Shown here: piece after piece, positions 36,774 to 46,060 of the stretch
Numbering within the stretch: the stretch's first letter is position 1
How the letters are laid out: each line of letters begins with the position of its first letter
Source: Bacteroidota bacterium
GTDB taxonomy: Bacteria; Bacteroidota; Bacteroidia; AKYH767-A; 2013-40CM-41-45
Direction: 5' to 3'
NCBI GenBank assembly: GCA_003389385.1
Contig: QQVM01000012.1
Span: forward strand, 124,001-188,000
DNA length: 64,000 bases
Notes under the pieces: generated by a model
What the model was told of the DNA's origin: nothing
Databases searched by the model: none
What the model saw: only the letters and a program-made list of their open reading frames with translations
Translations under genes and position numbers: made by a program

Positions 36774-38821
36774 TTGTCGATCTCAATGACCAACACCTCC
36801 ACTCTTCTGTCGAGAGGATCTGCAGGGTCCTTTGAGAATTTTTCTCCAAAGTACTCAGTAATTATTCTTGATTGTTTCACTCCGCGCTTACGTAGGTACA
36901 ATGCTACTGATTCTGCTCTTCTCTTACTGAGCTGAAGATTGAACGCTGCATTCCCGCTTCTGTCGGAATGTCCGCTGACTTTTACAAGCAAATTTTTATC
37001 AGCATTCAGAGTTCTGGCAATCTCATTCAGGTCATTGACACTTTCCACAGGAACAGCGGTGGAGCTGGTTTTGAAAAACACCTTTGCTGAAGTCATGCGG
37101 ACTTTATCCCTTTCCTTCAAGGTGCTTTTCCGGATCACTCCCTTAAGGGCTTCTATGCTGTCCTGGAGTGCATCAATTCCTGTGGTTGGCGGAGCATCTT
37201 TTACAATGGACGCCGATTTTCTCATGCTGTCGAGTTCAAGATGTATATCCGACAATTTCCTGAATAAGCTGTCAGTTTTAAGTGACTGTTCCTTCAATTG
37301 CCGCTGAATCACATCAGTCTGATCATCCGGAGAATAGTAAACGGATGGTGTTTCTTCCTGTTCAAGAGTATCTTCTAGTTCCAACTGACTTTCCAGCATT
37401 TGCTTCAACGCTTCATTTTGCTCCTGAAGATCCTGCATATATGCTTTTAACTCATTCCAGGGAATTGTATCACTTGCACCGCTGATTTCATCCGGACGAA
37501 CTGCGATGATGTAACCACCAGAAATTTCACGAGGAACTGAGGTTGATTCGTGTTTATATCTTTCATTCACTGTTCCTCTTGAATCCGGTTCCCTCCTGAC
37601 TCTGCTTTCATCAAAATCCTGTCGACCCTCTTCCCTCTTATCTTCAACAATAATTATTTGAGGCTGCCTGTCAGAAACAGTTTCCCGCAACATTACTGTA
37701 TCTCTCTTCTGTTTTATCTCACTTTGCTGAAATTTTCTTTCACTTTCAATTGAAAGAGTATCTGAGTGATCTGCCGCTTCCTGCATATGAATTAATGCTC
37801 CTTTCTGAAAAACAGAGTCGCTGAACACCACTGAGTCCTTAGCAGGTTTTATTCTTTTTCGTTCAACCGTACGATCCAGTGAATCTTCTTTGATTTGCAT
37901 TCCTTGTTCAAGTTCTAAAGTATCTCTCTGAACAATTAATTTTTCAATACTCAAAGTATCCGCATCAACACTGTCTTGTACAATTTTCAACTCTTTTTTC
38001 ACCATCCATGATTTCTGTTTCTGAACAGAATCCGGCAATGCGATTTTAAGTGAATCTTTAAATACAAGCTCCTCTTTTATCACATCTTTTCCAGTTATCT
38101 TCTTCGGTATGACTTCTATTTTAACAGGATCCTTTTCTTTCAGTCTCATCTCAGGCTTTTTAGTCTGATGCTCGCCGACAAACAACCGCGGTGCAGTGAA
38201 AGTGGATTTTCTGAACCCAAAATTGTATCCCAGGCTTAGGCCTATATGAGCATACGCTTTTGTAGGACTGTCAAAAAGCGGAATCGGATTGCGCAGATGA
38301 GATTCAGTATTGTACACTACTTCTGAATGCAAGTTCAGATTCAGCCGGTCATTCAAACGGATTTTTAATCCTGCACCGAAGGGAACAGCAAGAGAAGTGC
38401 CGGAAGTAATTCGGAATATTCTGTAAGGGGTTTCATTTTCAGAAAGACCCAGTCCTGCGAAGAGATAAGGTGAAATAACTGATGATGACTTCAGGATAAA
38501 GTCATTGTCGGTATGATAATAAACACGTAAGGAGGCCATTTTTGTTTCAGTAAAGAATTCTCTTTTGAAAAAATCAAGTCCGCGTATTTTACCAAATGTC
38601 GAACTGACTGAAAACGCAAATCCCATAGGTGTGTTTTTTACCAACTCGAGGCGGTAAAGATTATTCTCACCCGAGTAAGTATATTCTCCACTATCATAGT
38701 TTTCATTCAGGTAATGTGCTGCTGACGTATACGCTTGCACTTTCCATTTATACAGGTCGTGCTGAGCGCTCAGTTCAAGCGATACGAGAATAATCAGTAA
38801 AAGCAGAAAAAGCCTGTTCAT
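36770..38821 (-). CDS. OmpA-family outer-membrane protein with long charged linker
   Basis: 683 residues. Signal peptide (1-19, ending LSAQ); N-terminal eight-strand-like beta-barrel (about 20-205); a very long hydrophilic, Glu/Lys/Ser-rich linker (about 210-560) with coiled-coil-like stretches (LKAYMQDLQEQNEALKQML); OmpA peptidoglycan-binding domain (about 575-683) with VKVSGHSDRSGN and the diaminopimelate-binding Arg region LSKRRAESVALYL. It anchors the outer membrane to peptidoglycan. It follows the 392-residue gene by 2 bases (stop at 38824-38826, ATG at 38821), so the two are co-transcribed. The linker is unusually long for the family. Confidence 0.87.
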   Translation of the reverse strand: MNRLFLLLLIILVSLELSAQHDLYKWKVQAYTSAAHYLNENYDSGEYTYSGENNLYRLELVKNTPMGFAFSVSSTFGKIRGLDFFKREFFTETKMASLRVYYHTDNDFILKSSSVISPYLFAGLGLSENETPYRIFRITSGTSLAVPFGAGLKIRLNDRLNLNLHSEVVYNTESHLRNPIPLFDSPTKAYAHIGLSLGYNFGFRKSTFTAPRLFVGEHQTKKPEMRLKEKDPVKIEVIPKKITGKDVIKEELVFKDSLKIALPDSVQKQKSWMVKKELKIVQDSVDADTLSIEKLIVQRDTLELEQGMQIKEDSLDRTVERKRIKPAKDSVVFSDSVFQKGALIHMQEAADHSDTLSIESERKFQQSEIKQKRDTVMLRETVSDRQPQIIIVEDKREEGRQDFDESRVRREPDSRGTVNERYKHESTSVPREISGGYIIAVRPDEISGASDTIPWNELKAYMQDLQEQNEALKQMLESQLELEDTLEQEETPSVYYSPDDQTDVIQRQLKEQSLKTDSLFRKLSDIHLELDSMRKSASIVKDAPPTTGIDALQDSIEALKGVIRKSTLKERDKVRMTSAKVFFKTSSTAVPVESVNDLNEIARTLNADKNLLVKVSGHSDRSGNAAFNLQLSKRRAESVALYLRKRGVKQSRIITEYFGEKFSKDPADPLDRRVEVLVIEIDN

Positions 38822-38823
38822 GA

Positions 38824-40002
38824 TTATTTATTTAGTCCTATCCAAAGATCAAATTCCAAACTCAATCCGACGAAAGGGCGTAAGTAAACTTTGTCAAAGT
38901 CAGAGAATGAACTTCCGGCAGAAGGACTTTGCAAGACAGCCATACCCGCATTCAGGCGAATGAAAGGAAGCGCTTTATAACCCAAACCGAAATACAAAGG
39001 CCTGTCTACAATCGGTCCAGTTGCAATATCATTCTTTGAAAACTCAAGATTATCAATGAACACACCGACAGAAATACTAGTCTTTGACCAAAAGGGCGAA
39101 GTGAAAGCTGCCTTTCCGAGGGGCAATGAAACACCCGCGAAAAGCCCACCGGCAGATGAGAAATCATCCACATTGCCTTCATTGTAGACTCCGGCATATC
39201 CCAAGTTTACAGAAAGTACATTCCTGGTTTTCTCAGTAGCATAATCAGAAACTTTTCTGCTGTCTGCGACTACAAGCAAATTCATGTTGGCGTACTGGGA
39301 AATTTCCTTGTGGATTAATTCCTTCAGCACTTCCAGCTGTTCTCTTGCATAACGCAGTTTAAGATTTTCCGGATCAGAATCTTTTTTTGAAAAAACATTG
39401 AAACGTGCTTTTTTCAGATTAAGGGTGCGAATTTGATAAAGCTTATCCAGCACTATGTCGGACAAGCCATGGTATTCGAAATTGATTCTGTTCCTGTAAA
39501 AATACAGGCCTTCGTTAATTATGCTGTTAAGATCTGAGGCCATCATACGCGGATGCTTCCGCATGGTCATTTCTGTTTTTTCAATGATGAATGACTGGTC
39601 TACATATGCATTGATTGTCTCGCTGAGCTGACTAAGCAGACTTTCCTGAGCCTTTGCAGAAGCTGGCTTATAGTAATTAATCAGGAAGGTGTATTTCTCA
39701 TTCCCTCTCAGCGAGTAGTTCACAGGAATGGTAAATGTATTCCTTGTATTGGAGGGATGCCTCTTCCAGAGAGCAGAGTGAACAGGACGGGAATTGATGT
39801 CATCTGTTTGAAAAATCTTTAGTTCCACAATTTGAACATCCCTAGGAATTTCTCCAGTAACCATGAATTTTTGCTCAGCAGGAAGCAGCCTTCCTTCATT
39901 GAAATAAGATTTATCGTAGTTAAACACAACCGTTTCATATTGGCCCAAAGCATTCAGATGCAAGACAGTCATAGCTGCGAGCAGGAGTAATTTTATTCTC
40001 AT
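38824..40002 (-). CDS. exported protein of unknown function with C-terminal beta-barrel-like region
   Basis: 392 residues from ATG 40002 (MRIKLLLLAAMTVLHLNALGQ, a clean signal peptide); the frame extends 13 codons upstream without one. The first half is helical and charged (about 130-250), with a beta-rich part before it. The last 130 residues alternate aromatic/hydrophobic and polar positions in short strands (LSVNLGYAGVY, GLFAGVSLPLG, LRPFVGLSLEFDLW), as in outer-membrane barrels, and end in an aromatic-containing strand. First gene of a two-gene operon with the OmpA-family gene. I do not recognise the family; a role in envelope organisation with the OmpA protein is inference. Confidence 0.7.
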   Translation of the reverse strand: MRIKLLLLAAMTVLHLNALGQYETVVFNYDKSYFNEGRLLPAEQKFMVTGEIPRDVQIVELKIFQTDDINSRPVHSALWKRHPSNTRNTFTIPVNYSLRGNEKYTFLINYYKPASAKAQESLLSQLSETINAYVDQSFIIEKTEMTMRKHPRMMASDLNSIINEGLYFYRNRINFEYHGLSDIVLDKLYQIRTLNLKKARFNVFSKKDSDPENLKLRYAREQLEVLKELIHKEISQYANMNLLVVADSRKVSDYATEKTRNVLSVNLGYAGVYNEGNVDDFSSAGGLFAGVSLPLGKAAFTSPFWSKTSISVGVFIDNLEFSKNDIATGPIVDRPLYFGLGYKALPFIRLNAGMAVLQSPSAGSSFSDFDKVYLRPFVGLSLEFDLWIGLNK

Positions 40003-40174
40003 AAATTCAATTTTAGGTATTGGTGTTAAGTGGAAAATCACATGTGAAAATCAATGATTAAATTCTAACAATTCAAACAATACATCATCAGTATCACTGA
40101 TCATTTACTACCAGTAATATAATAAAAAAATGTGATAATTACACTATATTCAGATTCGGGATCTGAAAATCAAC

Positions 40175-40927
40175 TTAGGATTTCAATTCCGACCGCTTAG
40201 CTTTTCTGGAACGCATGCGCATGTTCAGTGCTTCCACAAGCATCGAGAAAGCCATCGATGTATAAATATATGCTTTCGGAACTTCTACATGGAATGCATC
40301 CAGTATCAATACCATTCCTATCATCAGGAGAAATGACAATGCTAAAACCTGAATGGTTGGATGCTTATTTATAAAATTGCTCACAGCTTCAGCGAAGACG
40401 AGCATTATAATCATGGAAATCACTACAGCGAGTATCATTATTAGAATATTGGACACCAGCCCCACTGCTGTTAAAATTGAATCGAATGCAAAGACAACAT
40501 CTAACAATACGATTTGCGTGATGACTACCTTGAGCACAGCTTCTTTTACGTTCACTCTTCTTTCTTCTTCAACACCTTCCACCTTATGATGAATCTCAAG
40601 GGTGGCCTTAACGAGCAAAAACAAACCACCTGCAAACAATATCAGATCCTTCCCGGTGAATTCTATCCCTCCTATTCCGAAAAGTGGTTTTGTAAATCCG
40701 ATAATCCAGGTAATGCTGAAAAGCAGCAGAACTCTCATGATGAGAGCAAGCGATAGTCCAATAACTCTGGCTTTTCTTTGTTCTCCAGGATCCGGTAGCT
40801 TTCCAGCAACAATAGAAATGAAAATAATGTTGTCGATGCCGAGTACGATTTCAAGCACAGTCAGAGTAAGAAGACTTACTAGTGATGCTGCTGTGAAGAG
40901 GTCAGAAATGTTTTGTTCAAAATCCAT
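40175..40927 (-). CDS. TerC-family integral membrane protein
   Basis: 250 residues, the usual TerC length. Diagnostic motifs: LEIVLGIDNIIFISI near residue 25 and VVFAFDSILTAVG near 150, whose acidic residues in membrane helices are thought to carry metal ions. Helices continue to about 230 and end in a basic tail (RMRSRKAKRSELKS). TerC-family proteins are linked to tellurite resistance and manganese export during secretion. With so many exported proteins nearby, a manganese-export role is possible but is inference. Single gene. Confidence 0.88.
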   Translation of the reverse strand: MDFEQNISDLFTAASLVSLLTLTVLEIVLGIDNIIFISIVAGKLPDPGEQRKARVIGLSLALIMRVLLLFSITWIIGFTKPLFGIGGIEFTGKDLILFAGGLFLLVKATLEIHHKVEGVEEERRVNVKEAVLKVVITQIVLLDVVFAFDSILTAVGLVSNILIMILAVVISMIIMLVFAEAVSNFINKHPTIQVLALSFLLMIGMVLILDAFHVEVPKAYIYTSMAFSMLVEALNMRMRSRKAKRSELKS

Positions 40928-40959
40928 GTGCGCAAAATTATATAAATCCTGTCCCCTTT

Positions 40960-41340
40960 TTAAACTATCCGATTTTTCTTCTTAAAGTCCCTGAAATTCC
41001 AAGCAATGCTTAGAACTAAAGAGAATACAAAAACCAGTACCACGACCAGATCAGTGATTTGAGGCGAAATCTGAATACCCGTCAGTTTTACCACCAAAAA
41101 CTGAATGTAAGAGTTGTAAAACTCTGTATATCCAAGTTCGCGCCTTACCTGCCAGTGCCAGTCTGTGCATGGGCAATAACCTATTCCATACCAGATTCCG
41201 AGCACAAACCAAGAGAGTCCTGTAAGTATAAGCGTAAGCAAATTCCATTTTCTGAACTTTTTAAAAAAGTACCCGGTGATATTGAATAAAATCAGTCCGG
41301 TATGAAACACAAAGAAAAAAATGTCCAGAGTCTTGAGCAT
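40960..41340 (-). CDS. DUF2784-family membrane protein
   Basis: 126 residues with three or four hydrophobic helices. The central CPCTDWHWQVRRELGYT is the hallmark of DUF2784. It sits 32 bases upstream of the TerC gene on the same strand, so they may be co-transcribed. Function unknown; small inner-membrane protein. Confidence 0.78.
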   Translation of the reverse strand: MLKTLDIFFFVFHTGLILFNITGYFFKKFRKWNLLTLILTGLSWFVLGIWYGIGYCPCTDWHWQVRRELGYTEFYNSYIQFLVVKLTGIQISPQITDLVVVLVFVFSLVLSIAWNFRDFKKKNRIV

Positions 41341-41360
41341 CCTGATTAAATCAGTTCAAA

Positions 41361-41396
41361 AATAAAAAACGGGCCTGCATTTATTTGCAGACCCGT
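41361..41396 (-). terminator. intrinsic terminator of the fibronectin III gene
   Basis: An 11-bp stem with one mismatch (ACGGGcCTGCA with TGCAGaCCCGT, 6-base loop), followed on the minus strand by TTTTTTATTTTT, 30 bases beyond the stop of the fibronectin III gene. Confidence 0.85.
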
Positions 41397-41425
41397 AATG
41401 TGATTTGTTCAAATTAATAAATTTA

Positions 41426-43603
41426 TCAGTCCTGACCACCAGGTTGACCTGAAGGTCTTACAGGCGACAACATGAGTGTTGTAAAAGAATCAGCATTTGA
41501 CCAAGGACTCATTACTGCAAAAGCTGAACTATGTGCGCAAATGCCTCTCACCTGCCACTCGTAAGTCATATTAGGATGCAAACCGCTAAGAGTAACGGAA
41601 TTAGTTGCTGAAGAAGCATTCATCCAAAGGTTTGTATTTGCAATCCTATAACGTACATGATACCTGTAAGCACCGGTAGAAGTCCAGCTAAGGTCGGCAC
41701 CTGAAGAAGTTACATTTGCAGATGCAAGTCCTGACGGAGCAGGACAATTAGTTTGCGGACATGATAGTGTAGTAAACTGTTCTACCGGCGCGAATGGACC
41801 ACCGGCATTTATTGTTCCTGCATTTGACGGTCCGCAAATTGCCTGAACGGTCCATTCATACATTGTATTGCAGAACAAATTGCCCAGGTTGGCAGAGTTG
41901 GTCTGTACCGTAACAGTTCTCCAAGCGTGTGTGACTGTCGGTGATGTCACAGGGCGGAAGCGCACCACATAAAAAACAGCACCGGAAACAGCATCCCAGG
42001 ACACTTGTGCCGAATTCATTCCTATAGCAGAAGAAACAAGATTTGTTGGAGCCGGACAGATGACTGGACAAGGAGGTGTTATGAAATGCTCTGTAGGAGA
42101 AAAAACACTTACAGCAGTAGTGTGGTTTCCACAAATTGACTGCACTCTCCATTCATATGTTACACCGCAATGCAAATGTGAAATCGTCAGAGTGGTTGCC
42201 TGTGTATTCACTGAGGTCCACAGGGTATTTGCACTGCTTATCGGTCTGTACTGAACCACATACGCTATCGCGCCAGGTGCGGCTGTCCATGCAAGTGTGG
42301 CGGTACCGTTTGAGTTTACATTTGAAGTTAAGGCTGTAGGCGGAACACATGTGGTTGGACATGCCAGTGTAGTAAAGAATCCGCTGGAAGAAAACGGGCT
42401 TGTCGAATTGATTGTTCCCGAAGGAGAACATACTGCCTGCACCTGCCATTCGTACTGCGTATTGCATAGAAGATTGTGAAGAGAAGCCGAGTTGGTCTGA
42501 ACTGTCATTAATTGCCAGGCGGAATTGGGAGAATTTGCAGGACGGTAGCGAACTACATAAGCCACGGCGCCAGCAGATGCAGTCCAGGAAAGATCCGCAG
42601 ACTGCTGCAAGATATTGGCGCTGGCAAGGCCTGCAGGAGTAGGACACTGTATCGGGCATGGAGGTGTTGTGAATTGAGGACCACTCACAAACACACTTGC
42701 CTGGTTACTGGAAGTTCCGCAGAGAGCCTGTACCTGCCATTCAAAAGTTGTATTACATGGAAGGTTTGCAATAGTGAAAGAATTCGTCTGTGAAGTGGCG
42801 CCTTGCCATTGACCTGGGAGAGAAGACACAGGCCTCCACTGAATATGATACATCACTGCACCGCTCACTGCATTCCAATGCAATGCAACAGAACCGCTTG
42901 CACTCACAGTAGCCGTAAGGTTTGAAGGCGCAGGACAAAGTGTCGGGCAAGCAAGCGTATTGAAAGATACGCTTGAAGAGAATGGGCTTGCGCTGTGCAC
43001 GGTTCCTGCAGGTGAACACAAAGCCTGAACCTGCCACTCGTATTGTGTATTGCAAAGTAAATTATTCAAGGCTGCAGAATTGGATTGGACAGTCAGAGTG
43101 ATCCATGCCGCATTCGGAGCATTTGCAGAGCGATAACGCACGGTATAAGCGACTGCGCCAGTAACTGAACTCCATGAAGTCTGTGCGCTATTTGCGGTGA
43201 TTGAACTCGTGCTCAGTCCAGCCGGGGTAGGACATGTCTGAGTGCAAGGACCGGTTGTAAATGTTGCAATGTTTGAAAATGCACTGAGCCCGATTGAAAC
43301 GTTACCACATACAGACTGTACTCTCCACTCATAGGTAGTGTTGCATAATAAATTTGCAAGAGTAATAGTATTCGACTGAGAAACCATCGATAACCATTGT
43401 ACAGGATTTGAAGACAAGGGTCGGTACTGAACATTGTAATATGTTGCTCCGGCTGCCGGAGTCCAATTCAGTACCGCGGTTGTGGATCCTGAAACTGAAG
43501 ATGTAAGTGTGGCCGGTGGCACACAGTTGGTGGTTTGTGCGACCGCTCCTTCAAAAGAAAGAATCAGAAGGCAAATAAGCCAGGTGTAGAAATTAACTCT
43601 CAT
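41426..43603 (-). CDS. secreted protein of seven fibronectin type III domains, no T9SS sorting domain
   Basis: 725 residues from ATG 43603 (MRVNFYTWLICLLILSFEGAVAQ, a signal peptide); the open frame runs on to 43873 but the extra 90 residues are not protein-like. Seven fibronectin III domains of about 95 residues follow, each opening CPxPxxL and carrying LCNTTYEWRVQSVC in the penultimate strand, with conserved Cys at both ends. Domains 1, 3 and 5 resemble each other more than 2 and 4, which suggests growth by duplication of a pair. The protein stops after the seventh domain with SGQPGGQD and lacks the type A sorting domain of its neighbours, so its export or attachment route is unclear. Likely adhesive. 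Confidence 0.82.
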   Translation of the reverse strand: MRVNFYTWLICLLILSFEGAVAQTTNCVPPATLTSSVSGSTTAVLNWTPAAGATYYNVQYRPLSSNPVQWLSMVSQSNTITLANLLCNTTYEWRVQSVCGNVSIGLSAFSNIATFTTGPCTQTCPTPAGLSTSSITANSAQTSWSSVTGAVAYTVRYRSANAPNAAWITLTVQSNSAALNNLLCNTQYEWQVQALCSPAGTVHSASPFSSSVSFNTLACPTLCPAPSNLTATVSASGSVALHWNAVSGAVMYHIQWRPVSSLPGQWQGATSQTNSFTIANLPCNTTFEWQVQALCGTSSNQASVFVSGPQFTTPPCPIQCPTPAGLASANILQQSADLSWTASAGAVAYVVRYRPANSPNSAWQLMTVQTNSASLHNLLCNTQYEWQVQAVCSPSGTINSTSPFSSSGFFTTLACPTTCVPPTALTSNVNSNGTATLAWTAAPGAIAYVVQYRPISSANTLWTSVNTQATTLTISHLHCGVTYEWRVQSICGNHTTAVSVFSPTEHFITPPCPVICPAPTNLVSSAIGMNSAQVSWDAVSGAVFYVVRFRPVTSPTVTHAWRTVTVQTNSANLGNLFCNTMYEWTVQAICGPSNAGTINAGGPFAPVEQFTTLSCPQTNCPAPSGLASANVTSSGADLSWTSTGAYRYHVRYRIANTNLWMNASSATNSVTLSGLHPNMTYEWQVRGICAHSSAFAVMSPWSNADSFTTLMLSPVRPSGQPGGQD

Positions 43604-43993
43604 GACTATATGAATTTTTGATTGGATTAAAGAAAGAAAAAATAAATAAAAATTACAACAAGATTTAATAATAGTAATCATTGAAATTACCCCAAAAAGC
43701 ACGATTAAATTCAATTTCAGTCCCCCCCTTTCAAAGTTTGACCTTACTACAAGGGTGTAAATACTACCACTTTTTTGTCTGTTTGAATGAAATCTGATTG
43801 AAGGCAGTAATGGAAGCATACCATTCGATTTTAGATCATTGCGAAAGTTGAATCTTAATATCTCACATGCCATTTCAAATACAATACAAAGGAAAATTCA
43901 ATTCGATGACGCTGAATTTTAAACTGTTCACCAATTAAAATTGATAGTTAGTGGCTGTAAAATTCATATTGCCCAAACCTAAACAAAAACAAT
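43604..43993. other. intergenic region with a C7 run
   Basis: AT-rich spacer between divergent genes. It holds a run of seven C near 43725 and no supported gene. The plus-strand side ends in a TTGATA-like element followed about 20 bases later by CATATTGC, a weak promoter candidate for the SprB-type gene. Confidence 0.35.
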
Positions 43994-45868
43994 ATGACGA
44001 GAAGTTACAACACTTATGCACTAATATTACTTTTTACTGCCATGTTCGGATTCACTGTAAGCTTCACTGAATCGCATGCAACTACTATTAAAAAATCCAA
44101 CAAAGCGACTCAACCTGTTGATGTTCCGTTTCAGATCAGGATCAACGTAGACAGAGCCCTTTCATCTACACGAGCCACAGATGGCGCAATGACTGTGCTT
44201 ATTGAAGGCGGAAAAGCACCTTACTCAGTTTATTGGTCTACCGGATCCACTGAGTCTTTCATTAACGGACTTGCACCGGGAAATTATTCAGTAATCGTTA
44301 AAGATGCTTCCGGAAAATCTTTAAGTGCCACCTCGCAAATTGCTCAATTCAATTGTGGCACCAGTCAATGCCAATACCGTACGCAGACTCAAGGAGGATG
44401 GGGAAGCAATCCTAGCGGCAATAACCCTGGCGTGTATGTACAGAACAATTTTTCAAATGCATTTCCCAATGGCCTGGTAGTAGGCTGTACAAATACCCTT
44501 ACTCTGACATCTGCATTAGCAGTACGAAACTTTCTTCCTTCTGGCTCAACTCCTTCAGCTTTGCCTTCTGGAAACATGACAAATCCAGGATCTGGATACA
44601 ACAATGTTCTGGCGGGACAGGTTGTAGCACTGACCCTCAGCGTAACATTCGACATGTATGATGCTTCCTTCGCAACTCCTGCAGGAAACCTGAAAGACCT
44701 GACAATTGCTTCCGGAACATTTGCCGGATGGACAGTACAGCAGGCCCTCAACGAAGCAAACAAAGCTTTAGGCGGATGTGCAACATCTTATTCGCTTTCA
44801 CAACTGAATAGTGTAATCTCATCTATCAATGAAAGTTTTGTTGACGGGACGATTAATACAGGATTCCTGAACTGTCAGAATTCGAGTTATAATCTTAATG
44901 TAAACGCAATCAAAACAAATGAGAAGTGCTTTCAGGCTTGTGACGGAACAGCATCGGTAAGTTACGGTGGCGGAATCGCACCTTACAGCATACTTTGGTC
45001 AAATAACAGTACATCTCAAAATCTGACAGGACTATGTCCGGGTACTTATACTGTACATGTAGAGGACAACCTTGGATGTGCCGGAATGAGTTCAGTAAAT
45101 ATCGCAGCGGCAAATCGAATGATAGTAAGTGCAAGCAGTACAGACATTACCTGCCTTGGTTCTCAGAACGGCACTGCGAGCGTATCTGCAAGTGGAGGAG
45201 CGGGCAGCTTTAGCTATTCCTGGAATCCGGGCGGAAGCACCAGTACGCAACTCACAGGATTGTTGGCAGGCAGCTATACAGTAACAGTAACTGATGCAAA
45301 CAATTGCACAGCAACAGCAAGCACTCAAGTGAATGATGGTTCAAACATTCAAATAAGCGTGCTGTCGGATGCAGATGAAACATGTCCGGGCTCAAGGGAC
45401 GGTTCCGCCTATGTGAGCGCATCAGGAGGTACATCACCGTACACTTATACCTGGACACCGAATGTGAGCAATACATCCAGCGCAAGCAACCTATCAGAAG
45501 GAATGTATACAGTCAGGGTACAGGATAATGCAGGATGCTCTGCTTCTACGCAGATTTATATCGGACTGCAGGAGCCATATTGCGGACAAGCAGAAAATCT
45601 TAACCGGAAATCCCAAATAAATGAGAACACAAGATTATATCCCAATCCGGCAAATACTGTAATCAACTTATCAAACGCAGCGTTTAAAGGCTCGGCTATG
45701 GAACTCGAAATTTCAGATTTGTCAGGGAAATTGTTGCGAAAAATGTCGTGGACCGAATCAGAAAGCAGCTCTTTATCCATCAACATTGAAAATTTGAGCA
45801 AGGGAGTTTATTTTATTAAACTCCAGTTCAACAACAAAGTGGAGACAATTCGATTCAATAAAGAGTAA
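43994..45868 (+). CDS. SprB-repeat T9SS cargo protein, paralogue A
   Basis: 624 residues. Signal peptide (about 1-30, ending SHATT); SprB-like repeat (about 50-115); a distinct domain of about 170 residues (about 123-295) opening YRTQTQGGWGS, with GCTNTLTL, FLPSG and ALTLSVTFD and closing FVDGTINTGFLNC; three SprB repeats (about 300-525, each with CxGxxDGTASVS and GLxxGTYTVxVTD patterns); T9SS type A sorting domain (about 545-624, RLYPNPANT to KGVYFIKLQF). SprB repeats are known from gliding and adhesion proteins; the middle domain has no name I know. It forms a tandem pair with the next gene, separated by a terminator. Surface-exposed. Confidence 0.84.
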   Translation: MTRSYNTYALILLFTAMFGFTVSFTESHATTIKKSNKATQPVDVPFQIRINVDRALSSTRATDGAMTVLIEGGKAPYSVYWSTGSTESFINGLAPGNYSVIVKDASGKSLSATSQIAQFNCGTSQCQYRTQTQGGWGSNPSGNNPGVYVQNNFSNAFPNGLVVGCTNTLTLTSALAVRNFLPSGSTPSALPSGNMTNPGSGYNNVLAGQVVALTLSVTFDMYDASFATPAGNLKDLTIASGTFAGWTVQQALNEANKALGGCATSYSLSQLNSVISSINESFVDGTINTGFLNCQNSSYNLNVNAIKTNEKCFQACDGTASVSYGGGIAPYSILWSNNSTSQNLTGLCPGTYTVHVEDNLGCAGMSSVNIAAANRMIVSASSTDITCLGSQNGTASVSASGGAGSFSYSWNPGGSTSTQLTGLLAGSYTVTVTDANNCTATASTQVNDGSNIQISVLSDADETCPGSRDGSAYVSASGGTSPYTYTWTPNVSNTSSASNLSEGMYTVRVQDNAGCSASTQIYIGLQEPYCGQAENLNRKSQINENTRLYPNPANTVINLSNAAFKGSAMELEISDLSGKLLRKMSWTESESSSLSINIENLSKGVYFIKLQFNNKVETIRFNKE

Positions 45869-45888
45869 AATCAAGAACATTTAACTTA

Positions 45889-45915
45889 CAAAAGGGGGCA
45901 ATGCCCCTTTTTTTG
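45889..45915 (+). terminator. intrinsic terminator between the two SprB paralogues
   Basis: Stem AAAGGGG/CCCCTTT with loop GCAATG, followed by TTTTTTTG, about 20 bases after the stop of paralogue A. The paralogues are therefore separate transcription units. Confidence 0.9.
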
Positions 45916-46060
45916 TGATTATAAAAATTTGAATGCCCATTAAAAGCTTTCATTAACCAATTTATCAGAGCCATTCACCAAGAAGTGTAAGATTCGATAC
46001 GAAATTTTCGAATTCCGGAATTGATACAAAGCCATATTGACCTTGCATATCCCTAAAAAA

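Noticed and set aside
43604-43873. Extension of the fibronectin III protein by 90 residues upstream
   Set aside because: The clean signal peptide begins at 43603; the upstream residues look like untranslated sequence.
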